Source: DASQFU01 sp035632955
Lineage (GTDB): Bacteria > Eisenbacteria > RBG-16-71-46
Direction of reading: 5' to 3'
NCBI GenBank assembly: GCA_035632955.1
Contig: DASQFU010000027.1
Location: 1 to 57,526, forward strand
Length of the DNA stretch: 57,526 nt
The position numbers were made by a program, and so were the translations under genes. The notes beneath the pieces were generated by a model. That model made no database searches. It was given only the letters and a program-made list of their open reading frames with translations, and was not told where the DNA came from. Shown here one piece after another: positions 44,124-52,309 of this stretch; the stretch's first letter is position 1; every line of letters starts with the position of its first letter.

Positions 44124-45950
44124 ATGAAAGGTGCTCCCAGTCGTCCGTCGGTCTCGTGTGTTTTCGGGGCCATGGGCACGACCGCCGTGCTCACCGCCGT
44201 CGCGGTCGCCGTGCTCGCCGACGTCGCGGTCCCCGCGCCGCTACCCCCACTGCTTGGGCATCCGGTCGCGTACGTGATCATCACCGACGAGACGATGGCG
44301 CCGGAGTTTCAACGCCTCGCCGATTGGAAGATCGAGAGCGGTGTGCCGGCGGTCGTCAAGACGCTGTCGTCGATTCAGGCGGAATACCCCTCCGCGGCGG
44401 ACGACGCCGAGCGCGTGCGACGATTCCTCCAAGACAGCTACGCCCAAGGCGGCCTGCGCTGGGTCTTGTTGGGCGGCGGCCCGAGCGTCGTTCCGGCGCG
44501 CGTCGCCCATACGACGTTTTACGGCGGCCACGATTTCCCGACCGATCTCTACTATTCGTGCCTGGACGGCGATTGGAACGCCGATGGCGACGCCGTCTAC
44601 GGTGAAGGATACGTCTCGGCAGGCGATTCCGGGGACGACGTCGATCTCACGCCCGAGGTCTACGTCGGACGGGCACCGGTCACGACGGCTGCGGAAGCGA
44701 GCGTGCTGGTCAACAAGACCATCCGCTATGCCCGCGATCCGGCCGGGGACTACGAGCACACCGGGTTGTTCCTGGCCGAAACACTCGCGGGCTCTTTGGG
44801 TCCGAGGATCGCCGAGGGCGTGCGATCCAGCTTCGTGAGCGACCCGAACCGTCATCTCGCCCGGCTCTATGGCGACCCCGCGAACCCCGACCATGCACCC
44901 GGCGCGCTGCCGCTCTCGCGCGGCGCGGCGCTCGACTCGCTCGATCGTGGTTACAACCTGGCTCTGATCGTGGGGCAAGGTGATTTCGACGAGCTGTCGA
45001 TGCAGGACGCGTCCATCACGACCGCCGACGTGCTCGGGCTCACGAACGGCTATCGACTGACGCATCTCTACGACGTGACCGGTGCGACCGACGCCATGAA
45101 TCCGTCGTCGATCGCGGCCGCGTTCCTGCTGGCTCCGAATGGCGGTGGCGTGACGCACGTCGCGACCTCCACGTTCGGCTTCCCGAGCACATCGCGATCG
45201 TTCGCCGAGGAGTTCTTTCGTCTCGTGTTCGAGTACGGCGTCACGGCCGCGGGCGAGGCGCAGGCCCGGCAGAAGCTGCCGTTCGTGACGTTCTCCGAGT
45301 TCGACGGGGTCCATCGCTGGACACAGATGAACTATCTGCTGTTGGGGGATCCCGAGCTGCGGATCTGGACCGGTCCGCTGCGCACGTTGAACGTGACCCA
45401 TCCTGCGTCCTGCTCGCCGGGCGACACGTCGATCAACGTGCAGGTACTGGCGGGCGCTACGCCTTTGGCCGGCGCTCGCGTCACCCTCTATCGGCCGGGC
45501 GAGCTCGAGATCGAAGAGACCGATGTCGCGGGTATCGCCACGCTCGCGTGTCATCCGAATTCACCCGGAATCTACCGTGTGACCGTCATCGCCAACGACT
45601 GCCGGCCGTATCGCGCGACCATCCCGATCGCCGGGGCGGTCGCGGTTTCGGGAGGCGATGACCTCGGGATCGACTTCGCGATGCCGCACCCGAATCCGAC
45701 CAGAGTCCACGGATGGCTGCGCTTCGCGATTCCGAGATCGCAGGCGGGCGAGCGGTATGCGATCGGTGTCTTCGATCTCGCGGGACGTCCCGTGAGGACC
45801 TTGGCCGAGGGTGCAGCGCGACCCGGTCGCCACGAGATCGTCTGGAATCTCCGCGACGACGCCGGGCGGCCGGTCGCGGGGGGCGTGTACTTCGTGCGGC
45901 TGACCATTGGGTCCTGGAGCCGCGCGCGCCCTTTGGCCGTGATTCCCTAG
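44124..45950 (+). CDS. Secreted C25 (gingipain-like) peptidase homologue, apparently inactive, with FlgD/T9SS-like C-terminal domain
   Basis: 608 residues. An N-terminal hydrophobic region (about 18-38) is an export signal. Residues about 48-420 follow the C25 fold: YVIITDETMAPEFQRLADWK, GLRWVLLGGGPSVVPAR, PTDLYYSCLDGDWNADGD, PEVYVGRAPVTTAAEA, and LLGDPELRIWT at the end. In active members a GHG motif supplies the catalytic His and a later Cys the nucleophile. Here the first reads VGQG (near 283), and the second region reads LYDVTGATDAM (near 315) with no Cys. An Ig-like segment (about 430-510) and a FlgD/sorting-like domain (about 520-608: MPHPNPTR, FDLAGRPVRTLAEG, GRPVAGGVYFVRL) follow. It sits between the two copies of a duplicated lipoprotein gene. 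Confidence 0.8.
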   Translation: MKGAPSRPSVSCVFGAMGTTAVLTAVAVAVLADVAVPAPLPPLLGHPVAYVIITDETMAPEFQRLADWKIESGVPAVVKTLSSIQAEYPSAADDAERVRRFLQDSYAQGGLRWVLLGGGPSVVPARVAHTTFYGGHDFPTDLYYSCLDGDWNADGDAVYGEGYVSAGDSGDDVDLTPEVYVGRAPVTTAAEASVLVNKTIRYARDPAGDYEHTGLFLAETLAGSLGPRIAEGVRSSFVSDPNRHLARLYGDPANPDHAPGALPLSRGAALDSLDRGYNLALIVGQGDFDELSMQDASITTADVLGLTNGYRLTHLYDVTGATDAMNPSSIAAAFLLAPNGGGVTHVATSTFGFPSTSRSFAEEFFRLVFEYGVTAAGEAQARQKLPFVTFSEFDGVHRWTQMNYLLLGDPELRIWTGPLRTLNVTHPASCSPGDTSINVQVLAGATPLAGARVTLYRPGELEIEETDVAGIATLACHPNSPGIYRVTVIANDCRPYRATIPIAGAVAVSGGDDLGIDFAMPHPNPTRVHGWLRFAIPRSQAGERYAIGVFDLAGRPVRTLAEGAARPGRHEIVWNLRDDAGRPVAGGVYFVRLTIGSWSRARPLAVIP

Positions 45951-45986
45951 ACGCGCGACCGTCGAGCTCTCTCGCGCTCGATAGCA

Positions 45987-46055
45987 GGCCCGATCAGACC
46001 GAGCACGCGCTCGTCGAGGTGCTGACCGGGCGGTGAGGGAGGGCGCATGCCGAGT
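45987..46055 (+). repeat. Direct repeat, right copy: GT9 tail plus start of the lipoprotein gene
   Basis: Right partner of 43421-43487. It contains the GT9 C-terminal codons (EHALVEVLTGR and a stop), then GGGAGGG and the ATG of the intact lipoprotein gene. Homology begins abruptly at GGCCCGATCA, which marks the left breakpoint of the duplicated unit. Confidence 0.85.
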
Positions 46056-46877
46056 CGATTCCTCCTGCCGTGGGCTCTGTTCGCCCTGGTCGCCTCGGTG
46101 CACGTCAGCGGTTGCAGCCTGGCTGGGTACGGCGTCGGTAGCGTGATCGACAACGCCCGCGCGGTGAAGCTCCGGCCCGGGGAGCGGACGCAGGTCTTCC
46201 GCCTCGATCCGGGAGCGCGCTTGGCGGTGCATCTGGCGGACGGCACCGTCGTCGCGGGCACGTATCGCGGACTCCTGCGCGAGCCGGAACCCGCGTATCG
46301 GCAACGCTACGGCGCGTGGCGCGACACGGCGGCGATGAGCTTCCGCCCGCCGCGGATCGGCGAGCCCGTCACGATCAACTCCCGGGAGACGCGCCTGCTG
46401 CGAGCGCGGCAGCACGGGACCTTCCTCGGCTTCGGACCGGTGTCGGTGCATTTCCTGCCGCGGGGGAAACGCACCGCCAGCTCGGTGCCGATTCGCAGCC
46501 TGAGCTGGATCGCCGACTCCTCGGGCGCGCGGATCTCGGGCAGCGCGATCTCGGAGGCCGGCGATCGCGTGCCGGTCCAGGCCGTCGCTCTGATCGAGCG
46601 GGATCGGGCCCTGCACCGCGTCGACCTCCTCGACGATGGGATCACGGCCATCGAGCTCGGCGGTCCGAACCGCGGCTTCCGGAACGCCGGTCTCCTGGTC
46701 GGGTTCGCGGTCGATGCCGCGATCCTGGTCACGGCGGCCGCCAACACCCGCTCGTCACAAACGTCGTGCGAGCCGACCTACACGGGCACGCCGTACTACG
46801 CGCGCGCGATCCCGGTGCGTGCCGCCTCGGACTCCATCTATCTCCTGCCGCTGGCTCGGGCGGCGGTCGCGCGATGA
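46047..46877 (+). CDS. Uncharacterised lipoprotein (intact copy of a duplicated gene)
   Basis: 276 residues, function unknown. The N-terminus is a lipoprotein signal: a hydrophobic core LLPWALFALVASV and a lipobox VSGC at about residues 20-23. The mature part starts SLAGYGVGSVID and is mostly predicted beta (RLAVHLADGTVVAGTYRG, TINSRETRLLRA). A glycine-rich hydrophobic helix lies near 215-238 (NAGLLVGFAVDAAILV). Position +2 after the Cys is Ser, so by E. coli rules it would go to the outer membrane, using the Lol and Lnt genes in this window. ATG 46047 follows GGGAGGG. The decayed sister copy is at 43481-44058. Confidence 0.75.
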   Translation: MPSRFLLPWALFALVASVHVSGCSLAGYGVGSVIDNARAVKLRPGERTQVFRLDPGARLAVHLADGTVVAGTYRGLLREPEPAYRQRYGAWRDTAAMSFRPPRIGEPVTINSRETRLLRARQHGTFLGFGPVSVHFLPRGKRTASSVPIRSLSWIADSSGARISGSAISEAGDRVPVQAVALIERDRALHRVDLLDDGITAIELGGPNRGFRNAGLLVGFAVDAAILVTAAANTRSSQTSCEPTYTGTPYYARAIPVRAASDSIYLLPLARAAVAR

Positions 46878-46916
46878 GCCTCTGGGCCGGTGCGGAAAAG
46901 AATATGAAGCACGAGA

Positions 46917-49900
46917 TCAAGCCGGCGCCGGCAATTTGGCCAGCAGCTTCGTGAGGGCGGCGAGGTCCACCGGCTTGACCATGTGGGCGTCGAACCCGGC
47001 CTCTCTGGATTTGTGCCGATCTTCATCCTGGCCCCATCCGGTCAGGGCCACCAGCACCATCTTCTTGCCCCACGGCTGTGCCCGGATCTGGCGGGCTGCC
47101 TCGTAGCCGTTCAGCTTCGGCAGGCCGATGTCGAGCAGCACCACCTCGGGCCGGAACGTCGCCGCCGCTTCCACCGCCTCGAGGCCGTCGTAAGCGATGT
47201 GCGTCTGGTTGCCGGCCAGCTTCAACAGCATGGCCAGCGACGTGGCCGAGTCGCGATTGTCGTCGACGACCAGAATGCGGCGGGCCGTCGTCGTCCCCGG
47301 CGCGCCGGCGGTCGGCTCGGGCTGGGGAGCTTCCGCGGGTTCCGCCTGGATCGGCAGCCGCACCTCGAACTCGCTGCCATGTCCCAGACCCGCACTGCGG
47401 GCTTCCACCGTGCCATCGTGCATCTCCACCAAGCTCTTCACCAGCGTCAGGCCGATGCCCAACCCGCCCTGCGAACGCTCCAGCGAGGTATCGATCTGCG
47501 TGAACATGTCGAAGATCAGACGTAGCTGGTCGGGCGCGATGCCGATGCCGGTGTCCCGTACCTGGATGACGGCCTGGTCGCCCTCGCGCTCCACCGTCAG
47601 CCGGATGCGGCCGCCCTGGCTGGTGAACTTGCAGGCGTTGTTCAGGAGGTTCCCCACCACCTGAGCCAGCCGGGTCGGGTCGGCGTTCAAGTAGATCGGT
47701 TCGGGCGGCAGCGTAACGGTCAGTTCGTGGTCCATGCTCTCGGTGAGCGGACGGACGGCTTCGACGGCATGATGGACGACCGACGCCAACTCGATCCGCC
47801 CCTTGCGGAGCTCGATCGTGCCCCGGCTGATGCGGCTCACATCGAGCAGGTCATCCACCAGCCGCACCATCTGGCCGACCTGACGCTCCATCATCGCGGA
47901 CGCAGATTGGACCGTCTCCCCGTCACCGCGCGTCCGAATGATTTCGAGAGCGTTGCAGATCGGGGCGAGGGGGTTGCGGAGTTCGTGGGCCAGCATCGCC
48001 AAGAACTCGTTCTTGCGGCGGTCGGCCTCCGACAAATCGGCGGCGTATCGTCGCAACTCGTTGGACAACCGCATCCGCTCGGAGATATCGAAGAAATAGC
48101 AGACCACGCCGTACTGCCCATCGGGCAGGGAAATGCGATGGATCTGCCAGTCGTAGTATTCACGCACCTTGCGGTCGTAGCGCTCCTCGGAGAACTCCGG
48201 AGCGCTGTACGGCTCGCCGGTTTCGAGGGTGTGGCGGAAACGAACGACGATCTCGTCGGCGCTTTCGGGCGGCCACAGGATGTGGATGACCTCGACAAAG
48301 TCTCTGCCATTCAGCTCTCCGATGTCGCCGAAGACCGGGCGAGCTTTCCCGCTCACCAGCCGAATGCGGAGTTCCGCGTCCACCAGGTACATACCGACCG
48401 GAGAGGCGTCAAAGAGGGCCTCAAACCGACTGTAGCTCTCGCCCAGCGCCTGTTCGGCCCGCTTGCGCTCGGTGATGTCGAGGGTGATCGTCACGGTGAA
48501 GAGTGGGCGGCCCGAGGCATCGCGAACGACATTGACGGTGTCATGCACCCAGACGAACGTCCCATCCTTGCGCACGACGCGCTTCTCGATCTCGTGGGAA
48601 ACGATTTCGCTTCGCACCAGGCGGGAGCCTTCCCTGTCGCCCGAGCGGTCGTCCGGATGGGTTAGCTCGAGGAACGTCTTGCCGACCACCTCCCGCGCGG
48701 TGTAGCCGATGATTCGAGCGAACTGTTCGTTGACGCGCAGCAAACGCCCTGTGGCGGGGTCGGACTCGCTCACGCCGACGCTGGTCGCATCGAAAATGGC
48801 GCGGTACCGAGCGTCGCTCTGAAGCAACGCTTCCTGACTGCGTTTGACAATGTCGATGTCCACCAACACCAGGACTGCGCCGTCCACTTTGTTGTCGAGC
48901 GTCAGGTATGGGCGTACGCGCAGCGAATACCAGCGTCCGGCCTGGTCGCGAACCTCACGTTCCTGCTCTCGCAGATTGGCGATGACTTCGGCGCTGAGGC
49001 CCTCGAGGTCGGCCGGGGATTCCGCGGCGTCCGCGAACACGAGGTGGTGCCGGAGGTGGCTGATCGGCCGGCCCACGTCGGTGGCCAGCAGGTCGAACTG
49101 CTTCTCCGCGAGCGAGCTGAATCGGCGAATGGTCAGGTCGAGCCCGAGCAACACGACCGCGAGCCTGGCCGAGGTCTGGAGGTTGACGAGGTCGCTGTTG
49201 AGTCGGTTGAGCTCGACGTTCCGATTCGACATCTCCTCGTTGACGGTCGTCAGCTCTTCGTTGGCCGACTCCAGCTCTTCCTTGGAGGTCTCCAGCTCCT
49301 CATTGAGGCTCTGCAACTCTTCGTTGGCCGACTGGACTTCCTCGTTGGACGCCTGAAGCTCCTCCGTGGCCGCCTCGTGCTGTTCCTGTAACGACTGGAG
49401 ATATTCGCGCGCCTCGAGGAGGTCGGTTTCGAGTTCGGCGACGCGGATGGATTCCTGCTCGGCGCTTGGGAGAGCGGTTTCGACGGCAGGCTCGGCGTCT
49501 TCCGCCGACGGCGCATGGCCTGCGTTACGTCCGGCTTCCGTTGGCTCGAAGAGGATCAGAAAGCAGCGTTCGCGCAGGTTTTTCAGCGGAATGACTTCCA
49601 CACTTATGGTGCGGGTCTTGCCATTCTGCCTGACGCGGACGTTTTCTTTGCGCGCGGGCTTGTTTTCCTCTTTGGCCTGGTTGATGGCGGCGCGCAACGG
49701 CAGCATGAGCCCTTCCCGGGCCATCTTCAGCACGTCGAAGCTCGCTTTGCCGGCGGGCGGCTGGAGGTACGCGCCGGTCGCCCCGCGGAACTGGAGCACT
49801 TGAAGCTCGGCGTTCACGAGCACTCCCGGAGGAGCGAACTGAGTGACGGTGACGCGGTCGGCCTCGCGCTGCGCGGTGAGCTCGCCGCGCGCCCCGGAAA

Positions 49901-51629
49901 GCGATTCAGGTCCTGCCGGCTGTCGAGTGGGAGCAGGCGGTCTCTGACCAGGCGAGGATGGCGCGTCGCGCTCGCTCCTGACCTGAAGTTGAAATGTCGG
50001 GGTCGGCGCCGCCTTCTTGGAATAGATCCTGTGCTTCTTGTCCACCGGCTCGAACAGGTCGGTGAAGCCGCCGATCGATTCCGATGCGCCCAGGAGCAGG
50101 AACCCTTCGGGCTTGAGCGCGTAATGGAAGGTGGGGAGCGCTTTCCTGTGCAAGCTCGGCTCGAGGTAGATCAGCAGGTTGCGGCAACTGATCAAATCCA
50201 TGCGCGAGAACGGCGGGTCGGCGATGATGTTCTGCCGCGCGAAGACGACCATCTCGCGCAGCGTCTTGCTGACGCGGTAGCCGCCTTCCTCCTCGACAAA
50301 GAACCGCCGCAGCCGCTCCGGCGCGACGTCTTCGGCGAGGCTCTTGGCATACAGACCGTGGCGAGCTTTCTCCAGGAGCGCGTCGTTGAGGTCGGTGGCG
50401 AAGATCTGAAGCTTGCGCATGCGGGGTGCCTTCTCCGCCGTTTCCACGAACGCGATGGCGATGGAATACGCCTCCTGGCCGGTGGAACAGCCGAGCACCC
50501 AGCAGCGGAGCGGTTCGTTGCCGCGCTGCTCGAGCAGCTTGGGCAGGACCTCGCGCTGGAGAGCGTCGAATGTCTCCGCGTTGCGGAAGAAGCTGGTCAC
50601 GCTGATGAGCACATCGGAGTAGAGCGTGTCGAGCTCCGTGGCGTTGCCCCGAAGGAAGCCGGCGTAGTCCTCCAGCGTTCTCTGCTTGCTCAGCATCAGG
50701 CGCCGGCTGACGCGCCGCTGGATGGTGGTCGATTTGTAGAGCGAGAAGTCCACGCCGGAGTGGTTCCGGAGCAGCAACAGGATTTTCTTGTAGGCGTGCT
50801 CCGGGCTCTTCGCCCCGGTCCCCTCCCCGCGGCCGGTCTCGCCTTCGGCACGCATCTGCTTCGCGCCCGCGCGCGGCGCCTTGCGTCCGCGCGCAGGCAG
50901 CGGCGTTCGATCGTCCTCGGGCGTGGTTGCGGAGGCGCGGTCGTCTTCGGCGGGGATCAGTAGCGGTTGCCCTACGACATAAGGGTGCTTCGCAATCCGT
51001 GCCAGCTCCTTCGCGATCTCCGCCGGCGAGAGAACGAGATCCACGCACCCCGCCGCCACGGCGCTACGGGGCATCGAGTCGTGCTTGGCCGAGTCGTCCT
51101 GCGCGAAGGTGATCCCGCCCTCGGCCTTGATCGCTTCCAGTCCCTGCGTGCCGTCGCTCGCCGTGCCGGACAGCACCACACCGACGGCCCGCTCGCGCTG
51201 GTCCTGCGCCAGCGACTCGAAGAAGGCATCGATCGGCCGATGCGGCACGCGCGTCTGCTGGCGCGGCTGAAGCTTCAAAACGCCCTGCACGATGCTCAGG
51301 TTCGTGTCGGGCGGAATGACATGGACGTGATTGGCCTGGACCGGTTGATGGTTGGTGATCTCGCGCACCGGAAGCGAGGTGACCCGACTCAGAATCTGCG
51401 TCAGCGCGCTTTCATGCTCCGGATCGAGGTGTTGGACCAGCACGAAACTCATGCCCGTATCGGCGGGCAGGTGCTTGAGCAGCTGCGTGAACGCTTCCAG
51501 CCCACCGGCCGAAGCACCGACGCCGACGATTGGGAACGACGCACCACCGGCCGGCCCGTCGCGTTCGCCCGCGAGATCGTTGGCCAACTCGGGCGTTTCA
51601 GAGAGGTGATCGTCGTCGTGGTTCGCCAT
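46917..51629 (-). CDS. Hybrid signalling protein: CheB-CheR-coiled coil-PAS-histidine kinase-receiver
   Basis: 1570 residues, cytoplasmic, no membrane segments seen. CheB methylesterase-like domain at about 30-215, with Ser in GASAGGLEAF, His in VQHLDPEHES and Asp in SGTASDGTQGLEA. CheR SAM methyltransferase at about 270-540 (SVTSFFRN, VLGCSTGQEAYS, ISCRNLLIYL). A long heptad coiled coil follows at about 717-827. PAS-type domains lie at about 840-950, 965-1090 and 1095-1205. HisKA has HELRNPLAP near 1214, and HATPase has NLLNNACKF and DTGIGI. The C-terminal receiver begins ILVVDDN near 1456 with phospho-Asp in VVLLDIGLPKLNG. It is convergent with the lipoprotein gene, and a second, broken copy of its receiver lies just 5' of its start. 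The signal sensed is unknown. Confidence 0.93.
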   Translation of the reverse strand: MANHDDDHLSETPELANDLAGERDGPAGGASFPIVGVGASAGGLEAFTQLLKHLPADTGMSFVLVQHLDPEHESALTQILSRVTSLPVREITNHQPVQANHVHVIPPDTNLSIVQGVLKLQPRQQTRVPHRPIDAFFESLAQDQRERAVGVVLSGTASDGTQGLEAIKAEGGITFAQDDSAKHDSMPRSAVAAGCVDLVLSPAEIAKELARIAKHPYVVGQPLLIPAEDDRASATTPEDDRTPLPARGRKAPRAGAKQMRAEGETGRGEGTGAKSPEHAYKKILLLLRNHSGVDFSLYKSTTIQRRVSRRLMLSKQRTLEDYAGFLRGNATELDTLYSDVLISVTSFFRNAETFDALQREVLPKLLEQRGNEPLRCWVLGCSTGQEAYSIAIAFVETAEKAPRMRKLQIFATDLNDALLEKARHGLYAKSLAEDVAPERLRRFFVEEEGGYRVSKTLREMVVFARQNIIADPPFSRMDLISCRNLLIYLEPSLHRKALPTFHYALKPEGFLLLGASESIGGFTDLFEPVDKKHRIYSKKAAPTPTFQLQVRSERDAPSSPGQRPPAPTRQPAGPESLSGARGELTAQREADRVTVTQFAPPGVLVNAELQVLQFRGATGAYLQPPAGKASFDVLKMAREGLMLPLRAAINQAKEENKPARKENVRVRQNGKTRTISVEVIPLKNLRERCFLILFEPTEAGRNAGHAPSAEDAEPAVETALPSAEQESIRVAELETDLLEAREYLQSLQEQHEAATEELQASNEEVQSANEELQSLNEELETSKEELESANEELTTVNEEMSNRNVELNRLNSDLVNLQTSARLAVVLLGLDLTIRRFSSLAEKQFDLLATDVGRPISHLRHHLVFADAAESPADLEGLSAEVIANLREQEREVRDQAGRWYSLRVRPYLTLDNKVDGAVLVLVDIDIVKRSQEALLQSDARYRAIFDATSVGVSESDPATGRLLRVNEQFARIIGYTAREVVGKTFLELTHPDDRSGDREGSRLVRSEIVSHEIEKRVVRKDGTFVWVHDTVNVVRDASGRPLFTVTITLDITERKRAEQALGESYSRFEALFDASPVGMYLVDAELRIRLVSGKARPVFGDIGELNGRDFVEVIHILWPPESADEIVVRFRHTLETGEPYSAPEFSEERYDRKVREYYDWQIHRISLPDGQYGVVCYFFDISERMRLSNELRRYAADLSEADRRKNEFLAMLAHELRNPLAPICNALEIIRTRGDGETVQSASAMMERQVGQMVRLVDDLLDVSRISRGTIELRKGRIELASVVHHAVEAVRPLTESMDHELTVTLPPEPIYLNADPTRLAQVVGNLLNNACKFTSQGGRIRLTVEREGDQAVIQVRDTGIGIAPDQLRLIFDMFTQIDTSLERSQGGLGIGLTLVKSLVEMHDGTVEARSAGLGHGSEFEVRLPIQAEPAEAPQPEPTAGAPGTTTARRILVVDDNRDSATSLAMLLKLAGNQTHIAYDGLEAVEAAATFRPEVVLLDIGLPKLNGYEAARQIRAQPWGKKMVLVALTGWGQDEDRHKSREAGFDAHMVKPVDLAALTKLLAKLPAPA
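46939..47321 (-). repeat. Direct repeat: receiver domain inside the hybrid kinase gene
   Basis: 383 nt encoding the linker tail (PTAGAP) and receiver domain of the kinase. It is near-identical to 51682-52065, 4743 nt away in the same orientation. The two copies differ at scattered single bases, plus one inserted base in the outer copy. Confidence 0.85.
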
Positions 51630-51638
51630 GAGCAGTCC

Positions 51639-52080
51639 TCAAGGGGAGTCCTTTTGAAAGCACTCGTTCGGCCACGTCTTTGCCAGCAGCTTCGTGACGG
51701 CGGCGTGGTCCACCGGCTTGACGGTGTGGGCGTCGAACCCGGCCTCTCCAGGACTTGTGTCGATTTTCATCCTGGCCCCATCCGGTCAAGGCCACCAGCA
51801 CCATCTTCCTGCCCCACGGCTGTGCTCGGATCTGGCGGGCCGCTTCGTAACCGTTCAGCTTCTGCAGGCCGATGTCGAGCAGGACCACATCGGGCAGGAA
51901 CGTCGCCGCCGCTTCCACCGCCTCGAGGCCGTCGTAAGCGATGTGCGTCTCATTGCCGGTCAGCTTCAACAGCATGGCCAGCGACGTGGCCGAGTGTCGG
52001 TTGTCATCGACGACCAGAATGCGGCGGGCCGTCCTGGTCCTCGGCGCGCCGGCGGTCGGCTCGGGCGGCCCACCGAAACC
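51639..52080 (-). pseudogene. Frameshifted remnant of a duplicated receiver domain, 5' of the hybrid kinase
   Basis: Read on the minus strand it gives PEPTAGAP, ARRILVVDDNRHSATSL, then AYDGLEAVEAAATFLPDVVLLDIGLQKLNG and ALTGWGQDEN. It then loses frame at an extra base near 51750 and resumes as EAGFDAHTVKPVD and LLAKTWPNECF to a stop at 51639-51641. There is no usable start before the receiver motif. It includes the kinase's inter-domain linker, so it most likely comes from a tandem copy of the kinase of which only the 3' end survives. Its stop is 9 nt from the kinase ATG, and the kinase ribosome site (GAGGA) sits in the junction. The rest of the gap 51630-52309 holds nothing recognisable until the proS promoter. 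Confidence 0.85.
51682..52065 (-). repeat. Direct repeat: outer copy of the receiver-domain sequence
   Basis: 384 nt partner of 46939-47321, one base longer because of the frameshift insertion. Homology ends sharply after the stretch encoding PEPTAGAP; upstream sequence is unrelated to the kinase. Confidence 0.85.
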
Positions 52081-52245
52081 GGTTCTTGGTTCATGTTCGC
52101 ACCGTCCGCATCGTGCCTCTCTCGAGCCTCCTCGTTTCGCCTCGGCATTCGGGTGTCCCGACTATTCTACTGAACCGGACGGCTGACAAGCACCTGCCGC
52201 CGCCGCCCCTCTACGATCGGTCATCTGCCCTGAAGGGCTGTTCGT

Positions 52246-52274
52246 TTGGCTTGGCCTGCAGCCCCCTCTATACT
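52246..52274 (+). promoter_or_regulatory. Sigma-70-type promoter for proS
   Basis: TTGGCT (52246-52251), a 17-nt spacer and TATACT (52269-52274, 5 of 6). The proS GTG lies 36 nt further, behind GGGAGAG. Confidence 0.55.
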
Positions 52275-52309
52275 CGCGCGCCGTTCATGCCCACCGACCG
52301 GGAGAGCTC

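Noticed and set aside
45713..46036. A 107-codon plus-strand frame ending in the GT9 C-terminal peptide
   Set aside because: Only the last about 15 codons are meaningful. They are the duplicated GT9 tail; the rest is out of frame within the C25-like gene.
43421..52080. Transposon or insertion sequence as the cause of the duplications
   Set aside because: No transposase, integrase or terminal inverted repeats are visible. The repeats consist of native gene fragments.
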